From Endozoicomonas sp965232255 (lineage in GTDB: Bacteria > Pseudomonadota > Gammaproteobacteria > Pseudomonadales > Endozoicomonadaceae), in NCBI GenBank assembly GCA_965232255.1, contig OZ246962.1:2914001-2978000 (forward strand): a stretch of 64,000 bases of DNA, in the 5' to 3' direction. Of this stretch, positions 54,642 to 62,444 are shown piece after piece (within the stretch, counting starts at the first letter, position 1; every line of letters starts with the position of its first letter). Below the pieces are notes generated by a model that did not search any database, was not told the DNA's origin, and saw nothing but the letters and a program-made list of their open reading frames with translations. A program made the position numbers and the translations under genes.

Positions 54642-56813
54642 TTATTGTCTGATTCCCAGACATTTCAAAATAAATGCGTAATTAAACGCTTCTTCCTCGA
54701 TCCATTCATAGCGCTTACTGGCGCCGGCATGGCCAGCGTGCATATTCATATTCAGCAGCAACAAGTTGTTATCCGTTTTCATTGCCCGCAGCCGGGCGAC
54801 CATTTTGGTTGGCTCCCAATAGGTCACCTGCTCATCGCTAATGCCGGAGTTGAACAGCATTGGTGGGTAGTCAGTGGGCCGAATATTGTCATATGGCGAG
54901 TAAGCCATGATATAGCGAAAATCGTCGGCGCTGATTAACGGGTTGCCCCACTCTTCCCATTCTGGTGGCGTTAAGGGCAAAGCAGCATCGCTGATGGTGT
55001 TGATGACATCAACGAAAGGCACATCGGCCACCACACAGCCATACAGATCCGGGCGCTGGTTAGTTACCGCTCCCATTAGCAAACCGCCAGCGCTGCCACC
55101 GTTGATAGCGATGCGTGCCTGTGCTGTGTAGCCTTGCTGTATAAGGTATTCCGTGGTGTCTATAAAATCATGAAAAGTATTCATCTTGTGACGCATTTTG
55201 CCATCGAGATACCAGGAATACCCTTTCTCATCACCACCGCGAATGTGTGCTGTAGCGTAGACAAAACCGCGATCCACCAAACTGAACAGTTTGGATGAAA
55301 AGCCCGCAGTCATCCCATAACCGTAGGAACCGTAACCGTAGATAACAGCCGGATGACTGCCGTCACAGACCAGTTCTTTTTGATGGATAATGGTGATCGG
55401 AATTTGCTCGCCGTCACGGGCCTTAGCGTACTCACGTTTAACCACATATTTTGCCGGATCGAAGTTGGGGGTTTCCCGGGTATAAACCTGTCGGGTCTGT
55501 GCTGTGGCCAGATCCAGTTCCAACACCGTGGCTGGCATGACCGGCGATGAGTAATCAAGGCGTACTGTGGTGGCGTTATGATCCCAATCGCCAGAAAAAT
55601 CCAGCTCGTAAGCTTCGTCGGGCATGGCGACCACATGCCGTTGCCCGGTATTCATATCCTGCACTACCAGTTCATCCAGAGCCTTGTCGTTATTTCTTTG
55701 CTCCATTATCAAGTAGTGGTTGTAGAAATGAATATCATTCAGGCTGATGGTTTCGCTCTCTTTTTGTAGCAATTGCCACTGGTGCTGATCCCACAGGTTC
55801 GCCGGTGTTTTGAATAATTGGAAGTTATTAGCGTTGTTCCGGTTGGTCAGGATATAAAAATCACCCTGATAGTGATCCAGGTGGAAAACCACATCGTTGG
55901 TGCCGTGGGCAAAGAGGCGAAAATCAATAGAGGAACGAGGCGAGAGATAGACCACCTGACTGGCTCCGCTTTCGAGGTAGACCAGCAGATATTTGCGGTC
56001 AGTGGTTTCACCCAAAGAGAGAAACATGCTGTCAAATTCATCAGGTTTGGAGAACAGCAGCTCTTTATGCTCAGGTCCCTGGTGAATATTAACCCGGTAA
56101 ATGTGCTTGCCGCGTGCCTGCTCGTCACGCTCAACTACTAGTAGATGATCATCATCAAGCCAGAGTACGGAGCCGGTACTGTTGTGAAAGCTCCAGGGAT
56201 AATCTCGCCCGGTTTCCAGGTTTCTGACCCGAATGGTGCGCTCCATGGAACCGGTCAGGTTATAACCATAAGCCAAAAAAGTATTGACCCGGTTGGTGAC
56301 AGCTGGGCCAAACATATACAGCTCTTTGTCAGCGGCCTCTTGGTTAACGTCCAGATAGATTGTCTCCGGGGCTGACATGCAAGCCCGTCGACGACAGAGA
56401 ATCGGATAGTTTTTCCCCTGCTCTTCCCGGTAGTAATAGAGAAACTCCCCTTTTTTTACTGGCCAGGACTGATAATCCTCCTTGATGCGGGAAAGAATTT
56501 CTCCGTAGAGTTTCTCTTTAACGGGCTGATAGTCCGCCATTTGGTGATCTTTGTAGGCACACTCTGCCTGGAGGTACTCGAGAATTTCTGGATTTTTAAA
56601 ATCCAGATCACCTGCTACGATTTTCTGCCAGTGTTCATCGCGCAACCAGTGGTATTCATCGGTACGGCTCTGACCATGAGCAGTGATTGTGTATGGTATT
56701 TTGCGAGCAATGGGTGCTTTCAAACAAAGTTCCTCATGGATCGTCAGTAACGTACAGTCCAGCGTACACGGCTGGTTACTGTTTTGAAATTGTTCAGATG
56801 TAAGTTTTGGCAA
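54642..56813 (-). CDS. ptrB: Oligopeptidase B (prolyl oligopeptidase family S9A)
   Basis: 723 residues. The N-terminal beta-propeller (about 80-430) precedes an alpha/beta-hydrolase domain with the catalytic Ser in INGGSAGGLLMG (about 571) and the His in NMHAGHAGAS (about 694). Acidic residues in the family-typical positions suggest cleavage after Lys/Arg, as in PtrB. The start could be downstream: E. coli PtrB begins near the residues equivalent to PIARKIPY here, about 33 residues in. It degrades small peptides in the cytoplasm. Confidence 0.9.
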   Translation of the reverse strand: MPKLTSEQFQNSNQPCTLDCTLLTIHEELCLKAPIARKIPYTITAHGQSRTDEYHWLRDEHWQKIVAGDLDFKNPEILEYLQAECAYKDHQMADYQPVKEKLYGEILSRIKEDYQSWPVKKGEFLYYYREEQGKNYPILCRRRACMSAPETIYLDVNQEAADKELYMFGPAVTNRVNTFLAYGYNLTGSMERTIRVRNLETGRDYPWSFHNSTGSVLWLDDDHLLVVERDEQARGKHIYRVNIHQGPEHKELLFSKPDEFDSMFLSLGETTDRKYLLVYLESGASQVVYLSPRSSIDFRLFAHGTNDVVFHLDHYQGDFYILTNRNNANNFQLFKTPANLWDQHQWQLLQKESETISLNDIHFYNHYLIMEQRNNDKALDELVVQDMNTGQRHVVAMPDEAYELDFSGDWDHNATTVRLDYSSPVMPATVLELDLATAQTRQVYTRETPNFDPAKYVVKREYAKARDGEQIPITIIHQKELVCDGSHPAVIYGYGSYGYGMTAGFSSKLFSLVDRGFVYATAHIRGGDEKGYSWYLDGKMRHKMNTFHDFIDTTEYLIQQGYTAQARIAINGGSAGGLLMGAVTNQRPDLYGCVVADVPFVDVINTISDAALPLTPPEWEEWGNPLISADDFRYIMAYSPYDNIRPTDYPPMLFNSGISDEQVTYWEPTKMVARLRAMKTDNNLLLLNMNMHAGHAGASKRYEWIEEEAFNYAFILKCLGIRQ

Positions 56814-56834
56814 TAAAAATATGATTGGATAATA

Positions 56835-57116
56835 TCAAAACCAAGAAAGAACCTGGTCATATTCAACACAAAGTGCGACGAAGCGATCATAATCAATGGT
56901 TTCTGCTGGTGCTGACGCAGGCAGTCCGCGTGCTGTGGCGTCTGAGCCCAGAACAAAAACGGCGCAGTTATCCGGCAAAGTACTCAGCTTTTGGTCAGGC
57001 GACATCAGGGCATAAACACCATCTTCGATCAGCAGCACGCCATCGCCGCTGCTGAGGGCACGAAGGCACAGCTCCAGTGGCTGCCCAGGCTTATTAACGG
57101 TATGGAGTATGCTCAT
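56835..57116 (-). CDS. tusB: TusB, sulfurtransferase complex subunit
   Basis: 93 residues of the DsrH/TusB family. With TusC and TusD it forms a hexamer that relays sulfur from TusA to TusE for 2-thiouridine synthesis in tRNA wobble positions. Its ATG overlaps the tusC stop (TGATG), so translation is coupled. It is the third gene of tusDCB. Confidence 0.88.
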   Translation of the reverse strand: MSILHTVNKPGQPLELCLRALSSGDGVLLIEDGVYALMSPDQKLSTLPDNCAVFVLGSDATARGLPASAPAETIDYDRFVALCVEYDQVLSWF

Positions 57117-57475
57117 CAGAAATTAAGAACTCTTGAATGTTGGCGTATAAACTGAGGCAACTCGTCCTGGGTGAGAACCGTAACCGCCTGGCACAGCTGG
57201 CCAGTCGCAATACCGCGCTCCAGTAACGAGGTTTCATCCACGTGAACGCTGTCGATGCCATACAGTGGCAGCGCCTGTAGCATGGCTGAGAGGTTTTTGC
57301 GCGGAATATGCTGGCTATCCTGCCCTTTCAGCAACTGAAACACCCCGTCGCCCATTAATAGCAGTGTGGTGGGAATATCGTACGAGGCGCAAACCAATAC
57401 AGCGTCCAGAGCCTCTCTGGCCAACTGACCGCTGTACGGAGCACGAGTAGAGATAACACATACAGACTGACTCAT
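57116..57475 (-). CDS. tusC: TusC, sulfurtransferase complex subunit
   Basis: 119 residues from ATG 57475, DsrF/TusC family (RAPYSGQLAREALDAVLVCASYD is the recognisable N-terminal strand-helix). It holds the TusBCD complex together but lacks the catalytic cysteine. It lies one base after the tusD stop. Confidence 0.9.
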   Translation of the reverse strand: MSQSVCVISTRAPYSGQLAREALDAVLVCASYDIPTTLLLMGDGVFQLLKGQDSQHIPRKNLSAMLQALPLYGIDSVHVDETSLLERGIATGQLCQAVTVLTQDELPQFIRQHSRVLNF

Positions 57476-57476
57476 A

Positions 57477-57869
57477 TCATGCTCCAAAGGTAACGACCCG
57501 ATCAGCCAGCAACGCGCCATCAACCAATTGCCCTAGCCCGGATAACTCAAAACCATCACGCAAATTACTGCCCGGCAGTTGATAACGTTCCGCCTCTGCC
57601 TGGTCAACCACTCCACGGCGCAGCGCCGCAGCAATGCAAACCACGGCATCCAGCTGATGCTGCTGAATAAAAACTTGCCATTGGGCCGGCAAGTCCGACT
57701 CATCCTGGGGCGGCTGGGCGAGAGTCGTTGCCGTGTTAACCCCATCCTGATAAAAAAACAGCCGGACAATCTCATGCCCTGCGGCCACTAGTGCCCTGGC
57801 AAAATGCAATGCACTTTGCGGAGCCTGGCTGTTGGCTGGAGCACCGTATATGGCCAATGCAAACTTCAT
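57477..57869 (-). CDS. tusD: TusD, catalytic sulfurtransferase subunit
   Basis: 130 residues from ATG 57869 (a longer frame upstream is not family-like). The DsrE/TusD fold carries the active cysteine in DAVVCIAAALRRGV (about residue 78), which receives persulfide sulfur from TusA. Operon order tusD-tusC-tusB is as in E. coli. The partner TusE is not encoded next to the operon or next to yccA here. Confidence 0.92.
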   Translation of the reverse strand: MKFALAIYGAPANSQAPQSALHFARALVAAGHEIVRLFFYQDGVNTATTLAQPPQDESDLPAQWQVFIQQHQLDAVVCIAAALRRGVVDQAEAERYQLPGSNLRDGFELSGLGQLVDGALLADRVVTFGA

Positions 57870-57954
57870 ACAATAACCTCGAACCTCGAAAAGCACAGAG
57901 ATGGCTGATGGTAGCTGATGGTAACAGAAAGCCTGCCAACCCAATCTGATGACG

Positions 57955-57982
57955 AAAAAAAACCCCGCCAGCCGGCAGGGTT
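57955..57982 (-). terminator. Intrinsic terminator of yccA
   Basis: On the minus strand AACCCTGCC-GGCT-GGCGGGGTT folds into a stem with one mismatch, followed by eight T residues. It lies about 22 bases after the yccA stop and upstream of tusD, so it separates the two units. Confidence 0.8.
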
Positions 57983-58004
57983 CAAAATCAGCTAACTTAT
58001 TTAA

Positions 58005-58667
58005 TTAATCGTCGCCGCCGGCACCAAGCAAGCTCAACAACGAAGTAAACAGGTTGTAGATATCCAGGTAGAGAGCAACCGTTGCGCGGATATAGTTAGT
58101 CTCGCCACCATGAATAATACGACTGGTATCAAACAGGATAAAACCGGACATCAGCAATACGATTACCGCTGACAACACCATGTTAGCCACAGGAACATTA
58201 AAGAAAATCAGGACGATACTGGCAACTACGGCAACGATCAGGCCGACCATCAGAAAGCCGCCCATGAAAGAAAAGTCTTTGCGCGTGGTCAAGACGTAGG
58301 CCGACAGCGCAAAAAACACTACGGCAGTCCCACCCAAAGCCTGCATAATCAGGCCAGGACCGTTTGCCAGCCCAATGTAGTAATTCAACATTGGTCCCAG
58401 GGCAGCACCCAGAACACCGGTAAAAGCAAATACAGCCACAAGTCCCTTACCAGAATCAGCAGTCCTGTTGACTACGAACAGCAGACCAAAGCCTACCAGA
58501 AAGAGAATCAGCGCAGTGGTCTGGCTGATTTGCATCATCATGGCAACACCTGCGGTAAAAGCACTGAACAGTAGTGTCAAACCGAGTAACATATAGGTGT
58601 TACGAAGAACCTTGTTTATCTCAACCCCTGTGCCCACGGCAGAGGTCATCATGGGTTTGCGTTCCAT
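58005..58667 (-). CDS. yccA: YccA, Bax inhibitor-1 family membrane protein
   Basis: 220 residues with about seven membrane helices and a C-terminal Asp pair (GAGGDD), typical of the BI-1/YccA family. AGGAA precedes the ATG. E. coli YccA binds and modulates the FtsH protease; BI-1 proteins are also Ca2+ leak channels. It stands next to the tus genes, as in E. coli where yccA neighbours tusE. Confidence 0.92.
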   Translation of the reverse strand: MERKPMMTSAVGTGVEINKVLRNTYMLLGLTLLFSAFTAGVAMMMQISQTTALILFLVGFGLLFVVNRTADSGKGLVAVFAFTGVLGAALGPMLNYYIGLANGPGLIMQALGGTAVVFFALSAYVLTTRKDFSFMGGFLMVGLIVAVVASIVLIFFNVPVANMVLSAVIVLLMSGFILFDTSRIIHGGETNYIRATVALYLDIYNLFTSLLSLLGAGGDD

Positions 58668-58846
58668 CTTTTTAATTCCTCATATAGATGTAATATCAAG
58701 GATTATATCAGAGCATTTTACTGGGGCTATAGTTTTAGCATTTCCTTACACACACCAAAACCGCAGTTTTCCAGCAAAAACCGCTCATTGGTTTGCGCTT
58801 TCGCGCAGCAGGGATCATAGAAAAAAAATATCGATTAGCAAGGGCG

Positions 58847-58874
58847 TTGACAGGATTGAGTTTTCAGGTACTAT
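58847..58874 (+). promoter_or_regulatory. Sigma-70 promoter of tRNA-Ser
   Basis: TTGACA (58847-58852), a 16-base spacer and TACTAT (58869-58874), with a GC-rich discriminator (GCCCCGTCGC) between the -10 and the tRNA start at 58887. Such discriminators accompany stringent control of stable RNA promoters. Confidence 0.75.
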
Positions 58875-58886
58875 TTGCCCCGTCGC

Positions 58887-58977
58887 GGAGGGATGGCTGA
58901 GCGGTTGAAAGCACCGGTCTTGAAAACCGGCGAGGGTTAATAGCCCTTCCAGGGTTCGAATCCCTGTCCCTCCGCCA
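58887..58977 (+). tRNA. tRNA-Ser(UGA), copy 1
   Basis: 91 bases including encoded CCA. The acceptor stem GGAGGGA pairs with TCCCTCC, the anticodon stem CCGGT/ACCGG encloses CTTGAAA (anticodon TGA), there is a long class II variable arm, and the T-arm has GGTTCGAATCC. Confidence 0.97.
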
Positions 58978-59023
58978 CTTCAGTACTTATTCTTCTACCC
59001 CACGCGGCAGAATAAAATCCCAC

Positions 59024-59114
59024 GGAGGGATGGCTGAGCGGTTGAAAGCACCGGTCTTGAAAACCGGCGAGGGTTAATAGCCCTTCCAGGGTTCGAATCC
59101 CTGTCCCTCCGCCA
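59024..59114 (+). tRNA. tRNA-Ser(UGA), copy 2
   Basis: Identical to the first copy over all 91 bases, 46 bases downstream and probably transcribed from the same promoter. It is directly followed by the accessory restriction-modification region, a common island site. Confidence 0.97.
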
Positions 59115-59293
59115 ACTTCCTGATTGCTCCCCTACCCTGTCAAATCCTGCCCTTACCTATAATTATTTGCTATTTCAGTAAGTTACCACTAGCAAAAACT
59201 CATTCATTGCTTTTTACCGTGCTCGCTTAAAGCTCGACACTGGCCAAAGTTGTGGTGGCGTATGATCCGGTATTTATTGGCCGAGTCACCCTC

Positions 59294-59344
59294 TTTTTAA
59301 GGAATGCAAATTTTTAAGGAATGCAAATTTTTAAGGAATGCAAA
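59294..59344 (+). repeat. Three perfect 17-bp tandem repeats
   Basis: TTTTTAAGGAATGCAAA is repeated three times head to tail, about 170 bases upstream of hsdM. The remaining 59115-59515 sequence shows no gene. Copy number could change by slippage and alter promoter spacing. Confidence 0.9.
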
Positions 59345-59515
59345 TTTCATCTAGCAATCCTGTTATCAGTAACCTTCGCTATTGGCTCGGTATCAGCCAC
59401 CAATACCCATTCTTCGTCGTTTACGCTATGCTAGCGATCGCTCACTACCAATGAGCCAGCGAAAGAACCCAGCCAACCATACCCCGATTTTTTATCCCCC
59501 CCACCGGTTACCTTT

Positions 59516-61141
59516 ATGTTCGAGAAGCTTACCCTCGCAACCCTCGAATCCTGGCTCTGGGAGTCCGCCAATATCATGCGCGGCTCCATCGACAGCTCCG
59601 ACTTCAAGAACTACATCTTCGGCCTGATCTTCCTCAAGCGCCTGAACGACGTGTTTGAGGAACGGGTCGCCGCCATTATGGCCGATGAAGAGTGCAGCCG
59701 GGCCGAGGCCATGGCGATTGAAGAAGAAGACGGCGACTACTTTGTGCCGCCGGATGCCCGCTGGGATTACATCATTGAGCGCACCGAGAACATCGGCGAG
59801 GTGATCGACGAGGCCTTTGCCGATATCGAAGCCCGCAACAGCTACCTGGAAGGTGTGCTCACCGCCATTCAGTTTGGCGACAAAGCCAAGCTGGGGGATG
59901 ACCTGCTGGGGCGCCTGCTGCGCCATTTCAACCGCTACAACCTGGGCAACCAGCATCTGTACAAGGCGGATATGCTGGGGGATGCCTACGAATACCTGAT
60001 CAAACAGTTTGCCGACGATGCCGGTAAAAAAGGCGGCGAGTTCTACACCCCCAAGCCGGTGGTGCAGCTGCTGGTGCGGCTGCTGGACCCGCAGCCCGGC
60101 CACACGGTGTACGACCCCACCTTCGGCAGTGGCGGTATGTTGGTGGAGAGCGCCCACCATGTGGCGGAACTGCCCGGCGGCCAGATCATGGGGCGGCCGA
60201 ATGTGGCGCTGTATGGTCAGGAGCGTAACCTGGGCACCTGGGCCATCGGCAAGCTGAACCTCTACCTGCACAATATGAACGCCGACCTGCGCCGGGGTAA
60301 TACCCTGGTGGAGCCGCTGCACCTGGAACAGGACAGTGTGCGTGTATTCGACCGGGTGATTGCCAACCCGCCGTTTTCCGCCAAACAGTGGTGGACGCCC
60401 CTGGAAGTCAACCTGAAAACCAAAGTGGGCAAAGACGGCAAAGAGAAAGAGGTAGCCCCCAACTACAAGAAAGAGGTCTACGACCGCTACGGACGCTTCG
60501 GTTACGGCATCCCGCCCCGTGGCTATGCCGACCTGGCCTTTGTCCAGCATATGCTGGCCAGCCTGAAAGACGATGGTCGTATGGCTGTAGTACTGCCCCA
60601 CGGCGTGCTGTTCCGTGGCGGTGAGGAAGGCAAGATTCGCCAGGGCTTGCTTAAAGGCACCAGCGAGCAGCCCGGTGATCGGATTGAGGCGGTAATTGGC
60701 CTGCCGGAGGCGCTGTTCTATAACACCGGCATTCCTGCCTGTGTGTTGGTTATCAATAAGCAGAAGCCTGCCAACCTGAAGGACAAGGTGATCTTTATTG
60801 ATGCCAGCGGTGAGTTTGCCGAGGGCAAAAACCAGAACAGTTTGCGGGTGCAGGATATTGACCATATTCATGAGACACACAGTGCTGCTTTTCATAATGG
60901 TGTGGAGGAGAAGAAATATTGTCGTCTGGTGCCCATGAGTGAGATTGCCGGTAATGATTACAACCTGAATATTGCCCGGTATATCGATACTTCGGAGGTG
61001 GAGGTGCCGGTGGATATTGCTGCGGTGCTGGGTCAGTTGGCTGCTATCGGTGGGCAGTTGGTAGAGGTGGATGCACAGTTGGATGGTTATTTGGCGGAGC
61101 TGGGGCTTGCGGCAACTGCATCTGACGGGGAGGTAGTGTGA
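59516..61141 (+). CDS. hsdM: HsdM, type I N6-adenine methyltransferase subunit
   Basis: 541 residues. An N-terminal HsdM helical domain (ESWLWESANIMRGS) is followed by the methylase with the AdoMet motif DPTFGSGGM (about residue 200) and the catalytic NPPF (about 284). It methylates adenines in the bipartite site chosen by HsdS. The gene is noticeably GC-rich compared with the rest of the window. It ends in TGATG with hsdS. No clear Shine-Dalgarno precedes the ATG. Confidence 0.96.
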   Translation: MFEKLTLATLESWLWESANIMRGSIDSSDFKNYIFGLIFLKRLNDVFEERVAAIMADEECSRAEAMAIEEEDGDYFVPPDARWDYIIERTENIGEVIDEAFADIEARNSYLEGVLTAIQFGDKAKLGDDLLGRLLRHFNRYNLGNQHLYKADMLGDAYEYLIKQFADDAGKKGGEFYTPKPVVQLLVRLLDPQPGHTVYDPTFGSGGMLVESAHHVAELPGGQIMGRPNVALYGQERNLGTWAIGKLNLYLHNMNADLRRGNTLVEPLHLEQDSVRVFDRVIANPPFSAKQWWTPLEVNLKTKVGKDGKEKEVAPNYKKEVYDRYGRFGYGIPPRGYADLAFVQHMLASLKDDGRMAVVLPHGVLFRGGEEGKIRQGLLKGTSEQPGDRIEAVIGLPEALFYNTGIPACVLVINKQKPANLKDKVIFIDASGEFAEGKNQNSLRVQDIDHIHETHSAAFHNGVEEKKYCRLVPMSEIAGNDYNLNIARYIDTSEVEVPVDIAAVLGQLAAIGGQLVEVDAQLDGYLAELGLAATASDGEVV

Positions 61142-62442
61142 TGATCATGACTTCACCAAAAGAATTTACAAGCAGTCCGGTCGGCTCAATTCCCAACGAT
61201 TGGCAGGTACGTCGGCTAACTGAATGTGCCAATATTGATTCGGATAATTTGGACAGTAAAACTGCGGGGAACTACACCTTCAGCTACATATCTCTGAGCG
61301 ATGTTGAGAATGGACAAATTAGTAAACGTCTGCCGGAGTTTCAATTTTCAGAAGCACCATCCCGTGCGCGGCGAGTTGTTAAGACAGGTGATGTTCTATT
61401 AGCAACTGTCCGTCCCAATCTACAAAATTTTATCCGAATACGTAATGCCGAAGGATCGCTGATCGCATCAACTGGCTATTCCGTAATTAGGGCTAATGAT
61501 GCTAGCGATGGCGAGTTTCTTTATCAGTTGCTCTACTCTGATTCTACCTGCTCGCAAATTGATAAGCTGGTTGTTGGTTCGAACTACCCAGCGATTAACT
61601 CAAGTGATGTAAAAAATCTTCTAATTCCCTTCCCTCCACTCCCCGAACAGAAAAAAATCGCCCGCATCCTGTCGTCCGTTGATAGCAAACTGGCCCTGAT
61701 CGACCAGCAGATCACCACCACCCAAACTCTGAAAAAGGGGTTGATGCAGATGCTGTTTACCCAAGGTGTCGGTACCCAGGATGCTGATGGCCGGTGGCAG
61801 CCGCATACCGAGTTTCAGGAAACAGAGTTGGGGCGGATACCGGCGGGTTGGAAATCACTGCCGGTTGGTAGTGTGCTCGAAATGGTCGAACGCCCTGTAA
61901 ATATGGATGATGTTACAGAGTATCAATTGGTAACTGTCAAACGCCGTTATGGCGGTGTCGTTAGACGCTCCGTATTAAAAGGAAGTGAGATAAAGGTTAA
62001 AAGCCAGTTTTATTTAGAAGCTGGAGATTTCCTGATTTCTAAGCGCCAAATCGTCCACGGTGCATGTGGAATTGTGGGCAATCATTTGAGCGGTGCGATT
62101 GTATCTAACGAATATCATTCTCTCAGAGCCATTGCAGGTTTTGATTTGCAATATCTATCGTTGTTAGTTCAACAGCCTCACTATTTACAGAGCTTCTTGC
62201 ACGCAAGCATTGGCGTTCATATTGAAAAGATGCTGTTCAAATACTCCCAGTGGGCAAAAGTAGTCATACCGGTTCCTCCACTGGAAGAACAACGGCATAT
62301 AGTGGCCATTTTTTCCTTAATGGAAAAAAAGGTTGAAAACTTGCAAACCCAAAAAGCCCAAACCCAGCAACTAAAAAAAGGCCTGATGCAAAAGCTCCTG
62401 ACCGGCAAAATCCGCGTGCAGCCCGACCCGCAGGACCACTAA
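61141..62442 (+). CDS. hsdS: HsdS, type I specificity subunit
   Basis: 433 residues from ATG 61141 with GGGGAGG upstream, overlapping hsdM by one base. Two target recognition domains (about 15-165 and 235-380) each end in a helical spacer, with matching words PLPEQKKIARIL / PLEEQRHIVAIF and LKKGLMQMLFTQG / LKKGLMQKLLTG. Each TRD reads one half-site and the helices set the spacing. The TRD parts are more AT-rich than the helices and hsdM, suggesting domain exchange. Confidence 0.95.
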   Translation: MIMTSPKEFTSSPVGSIPNDWQVRRLTECANIDSDNLDSKTAGNYTFSYISLSDVENGQISKRLPEFQFSEAPSRARRVVKTGDVLLATVRPNLQNFIRIRNAEGSLIASTGYSVIRANDASDGEFLYQLLYSDSTCSQIDKLVVGSNYPAINSSDVKNLLIPFPPLPEQKKIARILSSVDSKLALIDQQITTTQTLKKGLMQMLFTQGVGTQDADGRWQPHTEFQETELGRIPAGWKSLPVGSVLEMVERPVNMDDVTEYQLVTVKRRYGGVVRRSVLKGSEIKVKSQFYLEAGDFLISKRQIVHGACGIVGNHLSGAIVSNEYHSLRAIAGFDLQYLSLLVQQPHYLQSFLHASIGVHIEKMLFKYSQWAKVVIPVPPLEEQRHIVAIFSLMEKKVENLQTQKAQTQQLKKGLMQKLLTGKIRVQPDPQDH

Positions 62443-62444
62443 CC

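Noticed and set aside
59492..60895. 467-codon open frame antisense to hsdM
   Set aside because: High GC content keeps the complementary frame open; hsdM has all family motifs.
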